A stretch of DNA of 24,174 nucleotides from a virus (IMGVR_UViG_3300013119_000574:1-24174); one strand, 5' to 3'. Numbered from the stretch's first letter, positions 13,613 to 20,412 are shown. Made by a program: numbers and translations. Notes: a model not told the origin generated them from the sequence alone.

Positions 13613-15373
13613 ATGGCGGCGACTCTCACGGTGGGCATGGCCCACTTCGACGATTACGACGGCGTCTATTTCACCGTTCAAGCCCTGGCGCTTTACCATT
13701 CGCTAGAGGGCATCGAAATTCTGATTGTGGACAACAGCCCGGATAAACCATCCGGGCAAGCGGTCAAGACGCTTTGCGAAAACTGGGCGGGGGCCGGCGC
13801 CAACGTCAAATATGTTCCCATGCCCGACACGGTCGGCACTTCGGCCCCGCGGGATCGCGTTTTCCGCGAGGCCTCGGGCGACGCCGTGGTGTGCATGGAT
13901 TGCCATGTCTTCTTGCCGGCCGGTGTTCTGCAGCGGCTGCGCCGTTGGTACGCCGACAATCCCGATTGTCTGGACCTGGTCCAAGGTCCGCTGCTGTACG
14001 ACGTGGCTTGTGCCGACCCGTTCGGCCACGATGTGCCGATTTCGACCCACTTTGATTTGACGTGGCGGGCGGAAATGTGGGGCACGTGGCAAACCGACGA
14101 CCGCGGCCGAGATCCGGACGCCGAACCGTTTGACATCCCGTCACAAGGGCTCGGCCTGTTCAGTTGCCGGCGCGAGGCGTGGTTGGGCTTTAATGAGCAC
14201 TTCCGCGGCTTTGGCGGGGAAGAGGGCTACATCCATGAGAAATTCCGCAAGGCCGGCCGGCGGGCGATCTGCGTCCCGTGGCTGCGCTGGGGTCACCGGT
14301 TCGGCCGGCCGGGCGGTGTTAAGTATCCGCTGTCGCGTTGGAACAAAGTGCGGAACTACGTGCTAGGCCACACCGAGCTGGACATGGACCTGGCACCGGT
14401 GCGCGAGCACTTCGTGGACAGCGGGTTGATGCCGGTCGAGCAGTGGGACTATCTGGTCGAGGATCCGGCCGGCCGCGAGCACCCGCCGGGCCTGGTACCC
14501 GAACCGGCCACGGTACCGGCTGCCGGTGGTTGCGGCAGCGGCGGCGCGTCACGCTCACAACCGCCCGAGGGTGCGACGCTGGACCAAATTTTTGAGTGGT
14601 GCAAGAACACGCCGCGCGATCTTGACCAGCACCTGGACAAATTGAGCGAACTGGCCAAAGGTCAACGGCATGTTACCGAATTGACCAAGCGCCGCGAGTC
14701 TACGGTGGGCCTGCTGGCCGGCCGGCCTAAGTTTCTGGTGAGCTGGCAGCGGGAACCGGATCCGCTGCAAAAGACGTTGCACAACGTGTTAGAACTGCCG
14801 ATTGACACGTATACTTCGCACGCCGGCAACCATGGCGGGCTGCCGGACGTCGAGCCGACGGACGTGCTATTTATTGACGACGTGCACCACGGCGAGGTGT
14901 TGCACGGGCAATTGACCAAATACGCCGACGTGGTCCGCAAGCGAATTGTGTTGCGTGGAACGGGCGCGTTTGCCGAGCGGGCCGAAGGCGGCAACGGGCC
15001 CGGGCTGCTGGCCGGCTTGCGACGGTTCATGCGCGAGCGGCCGGAGTGGTCCGTGATCTATCACACCGCCGAACAGTACGGGCTGACCGTGATTTCCCGC
15101 CTGAAGAAAGACAAGCCAGATCTACCGAGCGCCGTCGAGATGGCCAAGAACCTGGTAGGCACGCTGGCCGATCACGTGGCCGACGGGCTCGGCCGGGCGA
15201 CTCGCGAGCAATTGCAGGCGCGGCTGGAGCTTTGCACGTTGTGCGAGAATCGGGTCGATAAGCGGTGCGGCGCGTGCGGCTGCTATATCAGCAAGAAGGC
15301 ACCGATCCGGACGGCCGATTGTCCGCTGGGCAAGTGGCCGGCGTTGCCGGAGGAAGCGACGAACGATGGGTAG
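13613..15373 (+). CDS. GT-A glycosyltransferase (GT27-like) fused to a methyltransferase-like domain and a Cys4 zinc ribbon
   Basis: A 586-residue, apparently three-part protein. Residues 1-260: GT-A glycosyltransferase with the nucleotide-sugar strand EILIVDNSP (D40), a metal-binding D-x-H in VVCMDCHVF (D96, H98), and the acceptor-side block FRGFGGEEGYIHEKFRKAG (198-214) followed by WLRWGHRFGRP. D-x-H plus the FGGEE...GH.F arrangement resembles polypeptide GalNAc transferases (GT27) more than ordinary GT2. Residues 320-480: a Rossmann-like part with DVLFIDDVHHGEVLHGQL and KRIVLRGTGAF, reminiscent of cephalosporin hydroxylase or Methyltransf_24 domains. Residues 541-572: CTLC, CGACGC and CPLGKW, a likely Zn ribbon. 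Start at ATG 13613 (AAAGG upstream); an earlier in-frame poly-Asp start is an artefact of the ACG tract. It lies 17 bp after the poly-Thr gene and overlaps the next by 8 bp. Confidence 0.85.
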   Translation: MAATLTVGMAHFDDYDGVYFTVQALALYHSLEGIEILIVDNSPDKPSGQAVKTLCENWAGAGANVKYVPMPDTVGTSAPRDRVFREASGDAVVCMDCHVFLPAGVLQRLRRWYADNPDCLDLVQGPLLYDVACADPFGHDVPISTHFDLTWRAEMWGTWQTDDRGRDPDAEPFDIPSQGLGLFSCRREAWLGFNEHFRGFGGEEGYIHEKFRKAGRRAICVPWLRWGHRFGRPGGVKYPLSRWNKVRNYVLGHTELDMDLAPVREHFVDSGLMPVEQWDYLVEDPAGREHPPGLVPEPATVPAAGGCGSGGASRSQPPEGATLDQIFEWCKNTPRDLDQHLDKLSELAKGQRHVTELTKRRESTVGLLAGRPKFLVSWQREPDPLQKTLHNVLELPIDTYTSHAGNHGGLPDVEPTDVLFIDDVHHGEVLHGQLTKYADVVRKRIVLRGTGAFAERAEGGNGPGLLAGLRRFMRERPEWSVIYHTAEQYGLTVISRLKKDKPDLPSAVEMAKNLVGTLADHVADGLGRATREQLQARLELCTLCENRVDKRCGACGCYISKKAPIRTADCPLGKWPALPEEATNDG

Positions 15374-16508
15374 GTTTGCAAGCTTGGCGTGTGGCGTCGA
15401 GTATTTGGAAATCGCCAAAGCCGGCTGCTGTTCGATCAAGGCCGCGCTGTTGGCGGCCGACGGTATCAGGGTCGGCGGTGGCGGGATGCACGAGCACCCC
15501 CACTGGCGCGAGATCCCGGCGGACTGGAAGCCGAAGCTGACATTTACTGTCGTTCGCCATCCATTGGACCGGTTGCGGTCCGCGTACTATGAGAAGCTGC
15601 AGCGGGGTCTTGCTAAGAATCTCAAGGGCAATTGCCCGTTGCCAAAAGAGGCGAGCTTTTCCCAGTGGGTCCAGTGGGTCACAAAGCAGGATCCGGCCGT
15701 GGTCGATCGCCATTGGGCCCCGCAGGCCGTAGTACTGGACCGCTACAAATCACGAGACAAGCGCGAGCCGCAATGGGTCGGGCGCTTCGAGCATCTTGGC
15801 GCATACTGGCGGTGGCTACAAGAATTGCACGGGCTGCCCGATTTGCTCCACTACAACAAATCCACCAAGGCCAAAGAGGCCACGTATTCTCACGGCCTGG
15901 TCGACCAGGCCGCGCGGTTCTATATGCCGGACCTGCGGCGGTTCGGGTACCATGAGGACGATTTCCGGCCGCCCACGGATCCCGGCGCGTGGATCGATTG
16001 CCCGGGCTTCCTGTTCCGGAAGGAAGCGGAAGAGCTGCAGCGGCTGGCCGCCGGGCGGGACGTGCTGGAGTGTGGCGTTTGGAAAGCCAAGTCAAGCCTG
16101 GCGATGGCCGCCACGGCCAAGCACGTGGTGAGCGTGGATAACTTCCAGGGCGACGCGTATACCGGCCGAGCTTCGACGCTGCCGGGGGCCTGGCGTTCAC
16201 TGACCGAGTACCACGGCCGACACAAGGTCACGCTGATGGCCGGCGATTTTCGCGACGTCTTGCCGCGGCTTGATCTATCACAATTCGGCCTGTTCTTTTA
16301 TGATGCCGACCACAGCTACGAAGCGACGGCCGCGGCGTTGCGATTGGCCGAGAAGCGTATGCGGCGGGATCTTACGATTGCCGTACACGACTACAAGCCG
16401 CACCAAAAGCAAATCCTGCGAGCTGTCGACCAGTATCTGGACCGACAAGCCGGCCGGCGGCGGTTGCGCGTGGTCAAGGGCTTGGCAATTCTGGAGCCTG
16501 CCAAGTGA
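15366..16508 (+). CDS. Bifunctional sulfotransferase - SAM methyltransferase
   Basis: A 380-residue fusion. Residues 1-205: PAPS-dependent sulfotransferase of the Sulfotransfer_2 kind. The 5'-phosphosulfate loop is AKAGCCSIKAALL (K18 to I24) and the 3'-phosphate motif is VVRHPLDRLRSAYYEKL (R64, S72). Residues 210-380: class I methyltransferase of the Methyltransf_24 kind. Motif I is VLECGVWKAKSSLAMAA (233-249), the acidic residue is in VVSVDNF (D258), the metal or active-site stretch is FFYDADHSYEA (310-320), and HDY is at 341-343. The likely substrate is a glycan made by the neighbouring glycosyltransferases. Start ATG 15366 overlaps the upstream gene by 8 bp, and the 3' end overlaps the next by 4 bp. 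Confidence 0.85.
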   Translation: MGRFASLACGVEYLEIAKAGCCSIKAALLAADGIRVGGGGMHEHPHWREIPADWKPKLTFTVVRHPLDRLRSAYYEKLQRGLAKNLKGNCPLPKEASFSQWVQWVTKQDPAVVDRHWAPQAVVLDRYKSRDKREPQWVGRFEHLGAYWRWLQELHGLPDLLHYNKSTKAKEATYSHGLVDQAARFYMPDLRRFGYHEDDFRPPTDPGAWIDCPGFLFRKEAEELQRLAAGRDVLECGVWKAKSSLAMAATAKHVVSVDNFQGDAYTGRASTLPGAWRSLTEYHGRHKVTLMAGDFRDVLPRLDLSQFGLFFYDADHSYEATAAALRLAEKRMRRDLTIAVHDYKPHQKQILRAVDQYLDRQAGRRRLRVVKGLAILEPAK

Positions 16509-17176
16509 CGCTGCGAGTCTTTATCACATCGCCCGGGCGTTGTGGGTCCAGCATGCTTGCCGAGTTCTGCCGGCGCATGGGGCACGATCCCGGCGGACAC
16601 TGGGACGAGACCGCCGATTGCGGCCGCGAGGATCCGCTGGCGGCCGAGATCCAAGCCCGGCTACTGAGCGACGATCCGCGGCTGCTGGACATGGGCCGGC
16701 GGGCAATTCGATCGGTCGACCAGGCCGTGGTCAAGAATTGTATGTTGTTTCGGGAGCCGGAAAAGCTGCTCGATCCGTGGCTGGGAGCATGGCCGGGCCT
16801 GCATATCGTCGCACTCTGGCGGGATCCCCTGGCACAATTCGAATCGTGGGACCGCAAGTTGACGCTGGAAGGCTTCCCCGGAGAGTTCCGGAAGCGGCAA
16901 CCACCGGCCGCCACGTTTTGCGTGGAACGGGAACGCGAGCGGGCCGAGTTCGGAGCGTCTTGCGATCGCCGGGGCGTTCCGCTGGCGTGGATGGAATATC
17001 CCGATTTTCTGTATGACGTGGCCGCCGTGTTGCGTGCGTTGGCGCCGCTGGACCTGGATCCAGGCCACGCGATCGCCACGTGGGCCGAACTGGTCGACCA
17101 CAACAAGATTCATTGCGAAGGGAGCGCGGAATGCATCTCGCCTGCCTCTGCCCAACCTACGGGCGCCCTAGCCTAG
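16505..17176 (+). CDS. Second sulfotransferase
   Basis: A 223-residue PAPS-dependent sulfotransferase with the canonical 5'-PSB loop SPGRCGSSMLAEF (S9 to F21), where GRCGSS matches the GRSGSS form common in bacteria. The 3'-PB segment is IVALWRDPLAQFESW (101-115; R106, S114). The middle carries VVKNCMLFREPEKLLDPWL, typical of family members that sulfate sugars. Only one transferase domain is present. The GTG start at 16505 lies in a GTGA overlap with the preceding stop, implying coupling. Its 3' end overlaps the next gene by 46 bp, so the last 15 residues (CISPASAQPTGALA) are probably non-conserved. Confidence 0.85.
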   Translation: MTLRVFITSPGRCGSSMLAEFCRRMGHDPGGHWDETADCGREDPLAAEIQARLLSDDPRLLDMGRRAIRSVDQAVVKNCMLFREPEKLLDPWLGAWPGLHIVALWRDPLAQFESWDRKLTLEGFPGEFRKRQPPAATFCVERERERAEFGASCDRRGVPLAWMEYPDFLYDVAAVLRALAPLDLDPGHAIATWAELVDHNKIHCEGSAECISPASAQPTGALA

Positions 17177-17907
17177 TTCGCAACGCGTTGGCGTTATTCT
17201 TGGGGCAAGACCTGCAGGGCCATACGGCCGAACTGTGGATTCTCGACGACGCCGGGCAAATCCCCTCGCAAAGCGGCGGGCCCGAAGGGCAACGCTGGCA
17301 CGTGATCAGCGAGGCCGAGCGATACCCGACGCTACCCGCCAAGTACACCCGCCTGGTCGAACTGGCGCGGCCGATCGCCGACGCGTACGTGGTGTGGGAC
17401 GACGACGACGTCTATTTACCGTGGCACGTGGCGGTCCATGCGCGGACCCTCGATCCGGACATCGGCGCGGACGTAAGCGGCAACCGCTGGGCCTCGCGGC
17501 CCGCGGAGGCTTGGAGTCACCCCCGCGAGGTCCTGAGCACGGCCGGCCGGCGTTCGCTGGATGAGCCGCCGGCGATCGAGGCGAGCGCGTCTCGGTTTCA
17601 CGGTTCGCTGGCAATCCGCCGGGATTGCCTGGACACGCTGGGCGGCTGGATTCAGACGGACCGGGCGACGTTTGACCAGGAAATGATCGGCGCACTGATC
17701 CGGCACTCCAAGGCCGGCAACCCGTGCGAGATTCACCCGCCAAGCTACGTTTACCGATGGGGTGACACCGGCCGTCACCATTGCTCGGGCGTGATGAATC
17801 GGCCCGACTGGTACCAGCTTACGCCGATTCAAGAACCGGGAATCGTCGAGGATTTCGGGCCACAATACGACGACAGCACCCGCCGACTGCTGGACATTCT
17901 GACCTGA
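17131..17907 (+). CDS. Glycosyltransferase, GT2-like
   Basis: A 258-residue GT-A glycosyltransferase. The opening strand and loop MHLACLCPTYGRPSLVRNAL is the classical GT2 N-terminus. The second strand ends in WILDD (36-40), and the metal-binding motif is VVWDDDDVYLPWH (87-99). Later, GSLAIRRDCLDTLGGW and DQEMIGALI fit the acceptor-side 'R....GG......ED' region. Donor and linkage cannot be read from sequence. Start chosen at ATG 17131, with GGGAG 8 nt upstream; the ATG at 17080 lies deeper in the preceding gene and lacks a site. It completes the four-gene sugar and sulfate cassette. Confidence 0.85.
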   Translation: MHLACLCPTYGRPSLVRNALALFLGQDLQGHTAELWILDDAGQIPSQSGGPEGQRWHVISEAERYPTLPAKYTRLVELARPIADAYVVWDDDDVYLPWHVAVHARTLDPDIGADVSGNRWASRPAEAWSHPREVLSTAGRRSLDEPPAIEASASRFHGSLAIRRDCLDTLGGWIQTDRATFDQEMIGALIRHSKAGNPCEIHPPSYVYRWGDTGRHHCSGVMNRPDWYQLTPIQEPGIVEDFGPQYDDSTRRLLDILT

Positions 17908-17934
17908 TCGGCCGGCCCGAAACTTGGAACACTG

Positions 17935-17968
17935 CCCCCCGCCCGCAGACACTTGGAGAAACGGGGGG
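17935..17968 (+). promoter_or_regulatory. G/C hairpin covering a Shine-Dalgarno sequence
   Basis: CCCCCCG (17935-17941) pairs perfectly with CGGGGGG (17962-17968) across a 20-nt loop. The G-run is the only ribosome binding site for the gene starting at 17975, so the hairpin would hide it. Confidence 0.5.
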
Positions 17969-17974
17969 GACATC

Positions 17975-18181
17975 ATGGCAAGACGACGACGGCGCGGGGC
18001 CTGGCGGCTGATCAACGATTATTGCCACGACTACCAGGACGACCACCCCGACGCCACCGCGGTCGAAGCAACCGCCGCGATCAGCGAACAACTGTCCGAT
18101 GATTTCGACGACGCGCCCGGGTGGCTGCAGCTACTTCTCACAATCCTGCCCCTGATAATCGGTTGGTACTTTCGCAAATGA
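17975..18181 (+). CDS. Small C-terminally anchored membrane protein
   Basis: A 68-residue protein: a very basic start (MARRRRRGAWRLI), an acidic polar middle (DDHPDATAVEATAAISEQLS, then DDFDDAPG), and one hydrophobic helix at residues 48-64 (GWLQLLLTILPLIIGWY) next to a basic end (FRK). This fits a tail-anchored or holin-like membrane protein. Start chosen at ATG 17975, just after a G-rich Shine-Dalgarno. It shares ATGA with the next gene, so the pair is coupled; that neighbour is exported. A lysis role is possible but not shown. Confidence 0.72.
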   Translation: MARRRRRGAWRLINDYCHDYQDDHPDATAVEATAAISEQLSDDFDDAPGWLQLLLTILPLIIGWYFRK

Positions 18182-18819
18182 ACGCCGCCCTACTTGTTGC
18201 GCTGGCACTGCTGGCCGGCCCGCGAGCGGCCGAGCTGACCGCCTACCCGAACGAGCCCGGCTTGGCCGTCGGCGTGGTCCGATCGTCAGAGCCCGGCGGT
18301 TGGCTTGTCTTTCAACCGCAACCCTTCTTGCCGATCGCCGCGGACATCGCCGACGATCAACAGTCGATCGTCTTTCAGGCGCCGCCCGGTAGCTACGTGG
18401 TGCTGTTCTTCCCGCCGGGGAAGCTGATCCAACCGCAAGTCGTACCGATCGAGCTAGGCGGCGAACCAGGGCCCGGGCCTCGACCGGATCCACCCGACCC
18501 GCCACCACCGGCCGCGCCCGTGGCCTGGCTGGTCGTGATCGAAGAATCCAAAGACCGTACCGCCGACGCCGGCGACGTGTTGACAAGCCGCGAGGTCCGC
18601 GAGTACTGCAAAGCCAATAACGTGCGGCTGTGGTTCAAAGACCAACACACCACCGACGAGGCCGGCCAACCACTGCCGACGCTTGCGAAGTACTTGGCCG
18701 AGCTCGACGGGATCCCGTTGCCGGCCGTGCTGCTGGTAAGCGACTCGGGCGACATTCTCCATAAGGGCCGGCTGCCGGCCACCGCGGCCGAGCTGCTTGA
18801 CCTGATCGAGAACCAGTAA
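18178..18819 (+). CDS. Exported thioredoxin-fold protein without CXXC
   Basis: A 213-residue protein. Residues 1-18 (MNAALLVALALLAGPRAA) form a signal peptide with a likely cut after RAA and no lipobox. Residues 19-95 are a beta-rich domain (GVVRSSEPGGWLVFQPQPF). A Pro-rich hinge (GPGPRPDPPDPPPPAAP, about 101-117) leads to a C-terminal domain (PVAWLVVIEESKDRTADAGD, then LPAVLLVSDSGDILHKGRLP) with the strand order and cis-Pro-like LPAVLLV of a thioredoxin fold. The only Cys there is in REYCKANN, so no redox CXXC exists. It may act as a binding or scaffold domain outside the cytoplasm. Start ATG 18178 overlaps the previous stop, and the stop overlaps the next start (TAATG). Confidence 0.75.
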   Translation: MNAALLVALALLAGPRAAELTAYPNEPGLAVGVVRSSEPGGWLVFQPQPFLPIAADIADDQQSIVFQAPPGSYVVLFFPPGKLIQPQVVPIELGGEPGPGPRPDPPDPPPPAAPVAWLVVIEESKDRTADAGDVLTSREVREYCKANNVRLWFKDQHTTDEAGQPLPTLAKYLAELDGIPLPAVLLVSDSGDILHKGRLPATAAELLDLIENQ

Positions 18820-19562
18820 TGCGCCGAACCACACCACTGCTCCTACCCCGCGGCAAGAAGAAAGGCTGCTTGCCGCGAGTAAGCCGGCCCGGCAAGCTGG
18901 CCGGCGTTCCGCTCTTCCGCGATCATATCGAGGTTATCCCAGAATCCGAGTGGCCGAAGTACTACGGCCGCAACGGCGTCAAGAGCCTAGTATGGGACAT
19001 TCTCGACCAAGACGGCGTCGGATCCTGCGCCGCGGAGTGTGTCGCTCAAGCGGTAATGATCCTGCGCGAGTTCGCCGGGCTCGATCGTATCAAGCTCAAT
19101 CCCTGGTCCATGTATAGGATCACATCAAACGGCGTCGATCGAGGATCCACGATCGAAGGCAACGTGAGGCAAGCCGCCCGCGTCGGGATCCTTCCACAAA
19201 GCTACTGGCCTCGGTCGCATGGTTGGCGAGCTCGACCGCCCGCCGACTGGGAAGCCAAAGCCGCCCGCTATCGACTGCTTGAGCTGGAAGCCTTCGACGT
19301 CACCACGAAAGCCGAATTCGGCACCGCTCTAATCAAACGCTATCCCGTGGTGTACGGCCGAGACCGGCACGCGATTTGCGGCGTCGAGCTTAAGCCCGAC
19401 GGCGTGGCCTTCGCGAATAGCTGGGATGAATCATGGAACGGCGACGGCTTCGGCTTTGACCGCTGGTCCGCGATCCTGCGATCAATCCGCACCTACGGCG
19501 CCATCGCCCTGCGCGCCGTCGTACACCCAACCAACGCCGCCGGCCCACCACTACCCGCCTAG
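18819..19562 (+). CDS. Papain-like (C1) cysteine peptidase
   Basis: A 247-residue protein with the papain-family triad: oxyanion Gln64 and nucleophile Cys70 in DQDGVGSCAAECVAQ, His184 in YGRDRHAICGVEL, and Asn200 in FANSWDESWNGDGFGF, which matches the N-SWG..WG..G block of C1 peptidases. There is no signal peptide, and the N-terminal 35 residues are basic. It lacks the long prodomain of eukaryotic enzymes. In this late operon it could process virion proteins, act in lysis or entry, or modify a host protein; sequence alone does not decide. It starts in a TAATG overlap with the exported protein and ends the plus-strand late gene run. Confidence 0.85.
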   Translation: MRRTTPLLLPRGKKKGCLPRVSRPGKLAGVPLFRDHIEVIPESEWPKYYGRNGVKSLVWDILDQDGVGSCAAECVAQAVMILREFAGLDRIKLNPWSMYRITSNGVDRGSTIEGNVRQAARVGILPQSYWPRSHGWRARPPADWEAKAARYRLLELEAFDVTTKAEFGTALIKRYPVVYGRDRHAICGVELKPDGVAFANSWDESWNGDGFGFDRWSAILRSIRTYGAIALRAVVHPTNAAGPPLPA

Positions 19563-19591
19563 CCGGCCGACCATTTCCCAGGAAACGAAAA

Positions 19592-19634
19592 GGAAGTAAC
19601 CGCTTTACTTCCATGGAAGTGACTACTTACTTCC
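19592..19634. repeat. Three copies of GGAAGTAA/TTACTTCC
   Basis: GGAAGTAA at 19592-19599 and TTACTTCC at 19605-19612 form a perfect 8-bp hairpin with a CCGCT loop, and a third copy TTACTTCC is at 19627-19634. GGAAGT at 19615-19620 adds a partial fourth. They lie about 210 bp from the tRNA fragment and could be recombinase arm sites or operators. Confidence 0.55.
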
Positions 19635-19839
19635 AAGCCCGCCACGTCGGCCAGCGCCCGGGGGACCCCCCTACCCAAAAACCGCGCGTAAAAATACAGC
19701 CGCACAACCCTCGGTCTTTAGGGCGCCGCGCGCCCAGAAAATCGGCCCCCTACCCCGTCATCCGGCGCATCCTGCGTTCGGGACTCCGCCATTCGCCGTC
19801 GACGGCGCGCCCGTTTGTAAAGGCTGTTTGACAGGCACA

Positions 19840-19886
19840 TCGGTCTACGGAACCGAAGGTTAGCCGTTCGAATCGGCTGGGGTGTA
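19840..19886 (+). other. 3' fragment of tRNA-Arg(ACG), putative attachment core
   Basis: Anticodon arm: TCGGT (19840-19844), 7-nt loop CTACGGA with U33 and anticodon ACG, ACCGA (19852-19856). Variable loop AGGTT. T-arm: AGCCG-TTCGAAT-CGGCT (19862-19878), giving the canonical GTTCGAATC. Then acceptor 3' strand GGGGTGT (19879-19885) and discriminator A. At the expected distance upstream there is no matching 5' acceptor strand and no normal D-arm, so this is a 3' piece rather than a working gene. Tyrosine recombinases often use the anticodon-to-3' end of tRNA genes as att core, and an integrase gene starts 1.2 kb downstream. Confidence 0.75.
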
Positions 19887-19959
19887 TTGATATGGTGGGC
19901 CGGAAGCCGCGCAAGTAACCTTCGGTAAAGGAGTTGCGCCATCTCGAAGGGTAGCATAC

Positions 19960-20034
19960 ATGGGAGGTGCCCCGTTGGGTGACCGCGGGGAAGCGAGCGA
20001 AAGCCCGACTCTAAGACACACCTCCCGTCTTTTT
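19960..20034 (+). terminator. Structured terminator, possibly a small RNA
   Basis: GGGAGGTG (19962-19969) pairs with CACCTCCC (20019-20026), extendable by one wobble and one A-T pair, and is followed by TCTTTTT (20028-20034). The 49-nt loop is itself structured: GTTGGG (19974-19979) pairs with CCCGAC (20004-20009). This is more elaborate than a simple terminator. It could end late or antirepressor transcription, or be a short noncoding RNA. Confidence 0.6.
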
Positions 20035-20051
20035 ACTTTACAAGGTGCAAA

Positions 20052-20315
20052 ATGCCCAAGCGTCGCTATAATGTTGGCATGGTCAACACACCCAATTTTA
20101 TCGCAGGCATCAACGCTTTGAGGACAGGTGGCGTTGTCTCGGTCAACGATTTGGCGGCCGGTTCCGGTATCGGCCGCGTCCATCTGTCGATGATTCTGAA
20201 TGGCAAGCAGAAATCCGTAACGCTCGATCAAGCGTTTGCCATTGCCGAGGTGGTCGGGTTGTCGGTGGAAGAAATTTGCGAAAAATCTGCCGAAACGGTC
20301 GCGACATGCGCTTGA
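20052..20315 (+). CDS. XRE-type helix-turn-helix regulator
   Basis: An 87-residue DNA-binding protein. The HTH is at about residues 29-58 (VSVNDLAAGSGIGRVHLSMI, then LNGKQKSVTL), followed by the usual XRE continuation DQAFAIAEVVGLSVEEI. Small size and position next to the tRNA fragment and integrase fit a phage repressor or antirepressor. Two starts are possible: ATG 20052, preceded by AAGGTG, or ATG 20079 (MVNTPNFIAG), which lies 6 nt after a perfect TATAAT and could be read from a leaderless mRNA. The first is given here because it has a ribosome binding site. Confidence 0.82.
   Translation: MPKRRYNVGMVNTPNFIAGINALRTGGVVSVNDLAAGSGIGRVHLSMILNGKQKSVTLDQAFAIAEVVGLSVEEICEKSAETVATCA
20067..20072 (+). 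promoter_or_regulatory. Possible -10 box inside the regulator gene
   Basis: TATAAT lies 6 nt before the second in-frame ATG (20079) of the regulator. A good -35 is not visible (GTGCAA at 20044-20049 is poor), so this may be chance. Confidence 0.3.
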
Positions 20316-20372
20316 CTCCGTGTCTATGATCTTATACATTGCCTGACGTCTTAGACGTTGGGCGTTTCTTAA

Positions 20373-20412
20373 GGCGACTCTATCGCCGTCTTGCGGGACG
20401 CTCCCGTTTTGT
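20373..20412 (+). terminator. Two tandem hairpins, the second terminator-like
   Basis: GGCGA-CTCTA-TCGCC (20373-20387) is followed by CGGGA-CGC-TCCCG (20394-20406) and then TTTTGTT. Position fits termination after the HTH regulator gene and before csrA. Confidence 0.5.

Larger units (their letters stand above)
19563..20051. other. Intergenic control region between late genes and regulator
   Basis: About 490 bp without a credible gene; the 72-codon frame at 19613-19831 crosses low-coding sequence and has no homology I recognise. It contains three 8-bp repeats (19592-19634), a tRNA-Arg 3' fragment (19840-19886), a CCTTCG/CGAAGG hairpin (19919-19950) and a large terminator-like structure (19960-20034). 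It is the most likely attachment and switch region of the element. Confidence 0.7.

Noticed and set aside
19613-19831. 72-codon frame in the control region
   Set aside because: Basic low-complexity translation crossing hairpin repeats; no start signal beyond an ATG that lies inside the 8-bp site cluster.
19807-19886. A complete tRNA-Arg gene
   Set aside because: GCGCCCG at 19807 pairs only partly with GGGGTGT, has the wrong spacing, and no normal D-arm fits; only the 3' half is convincing.
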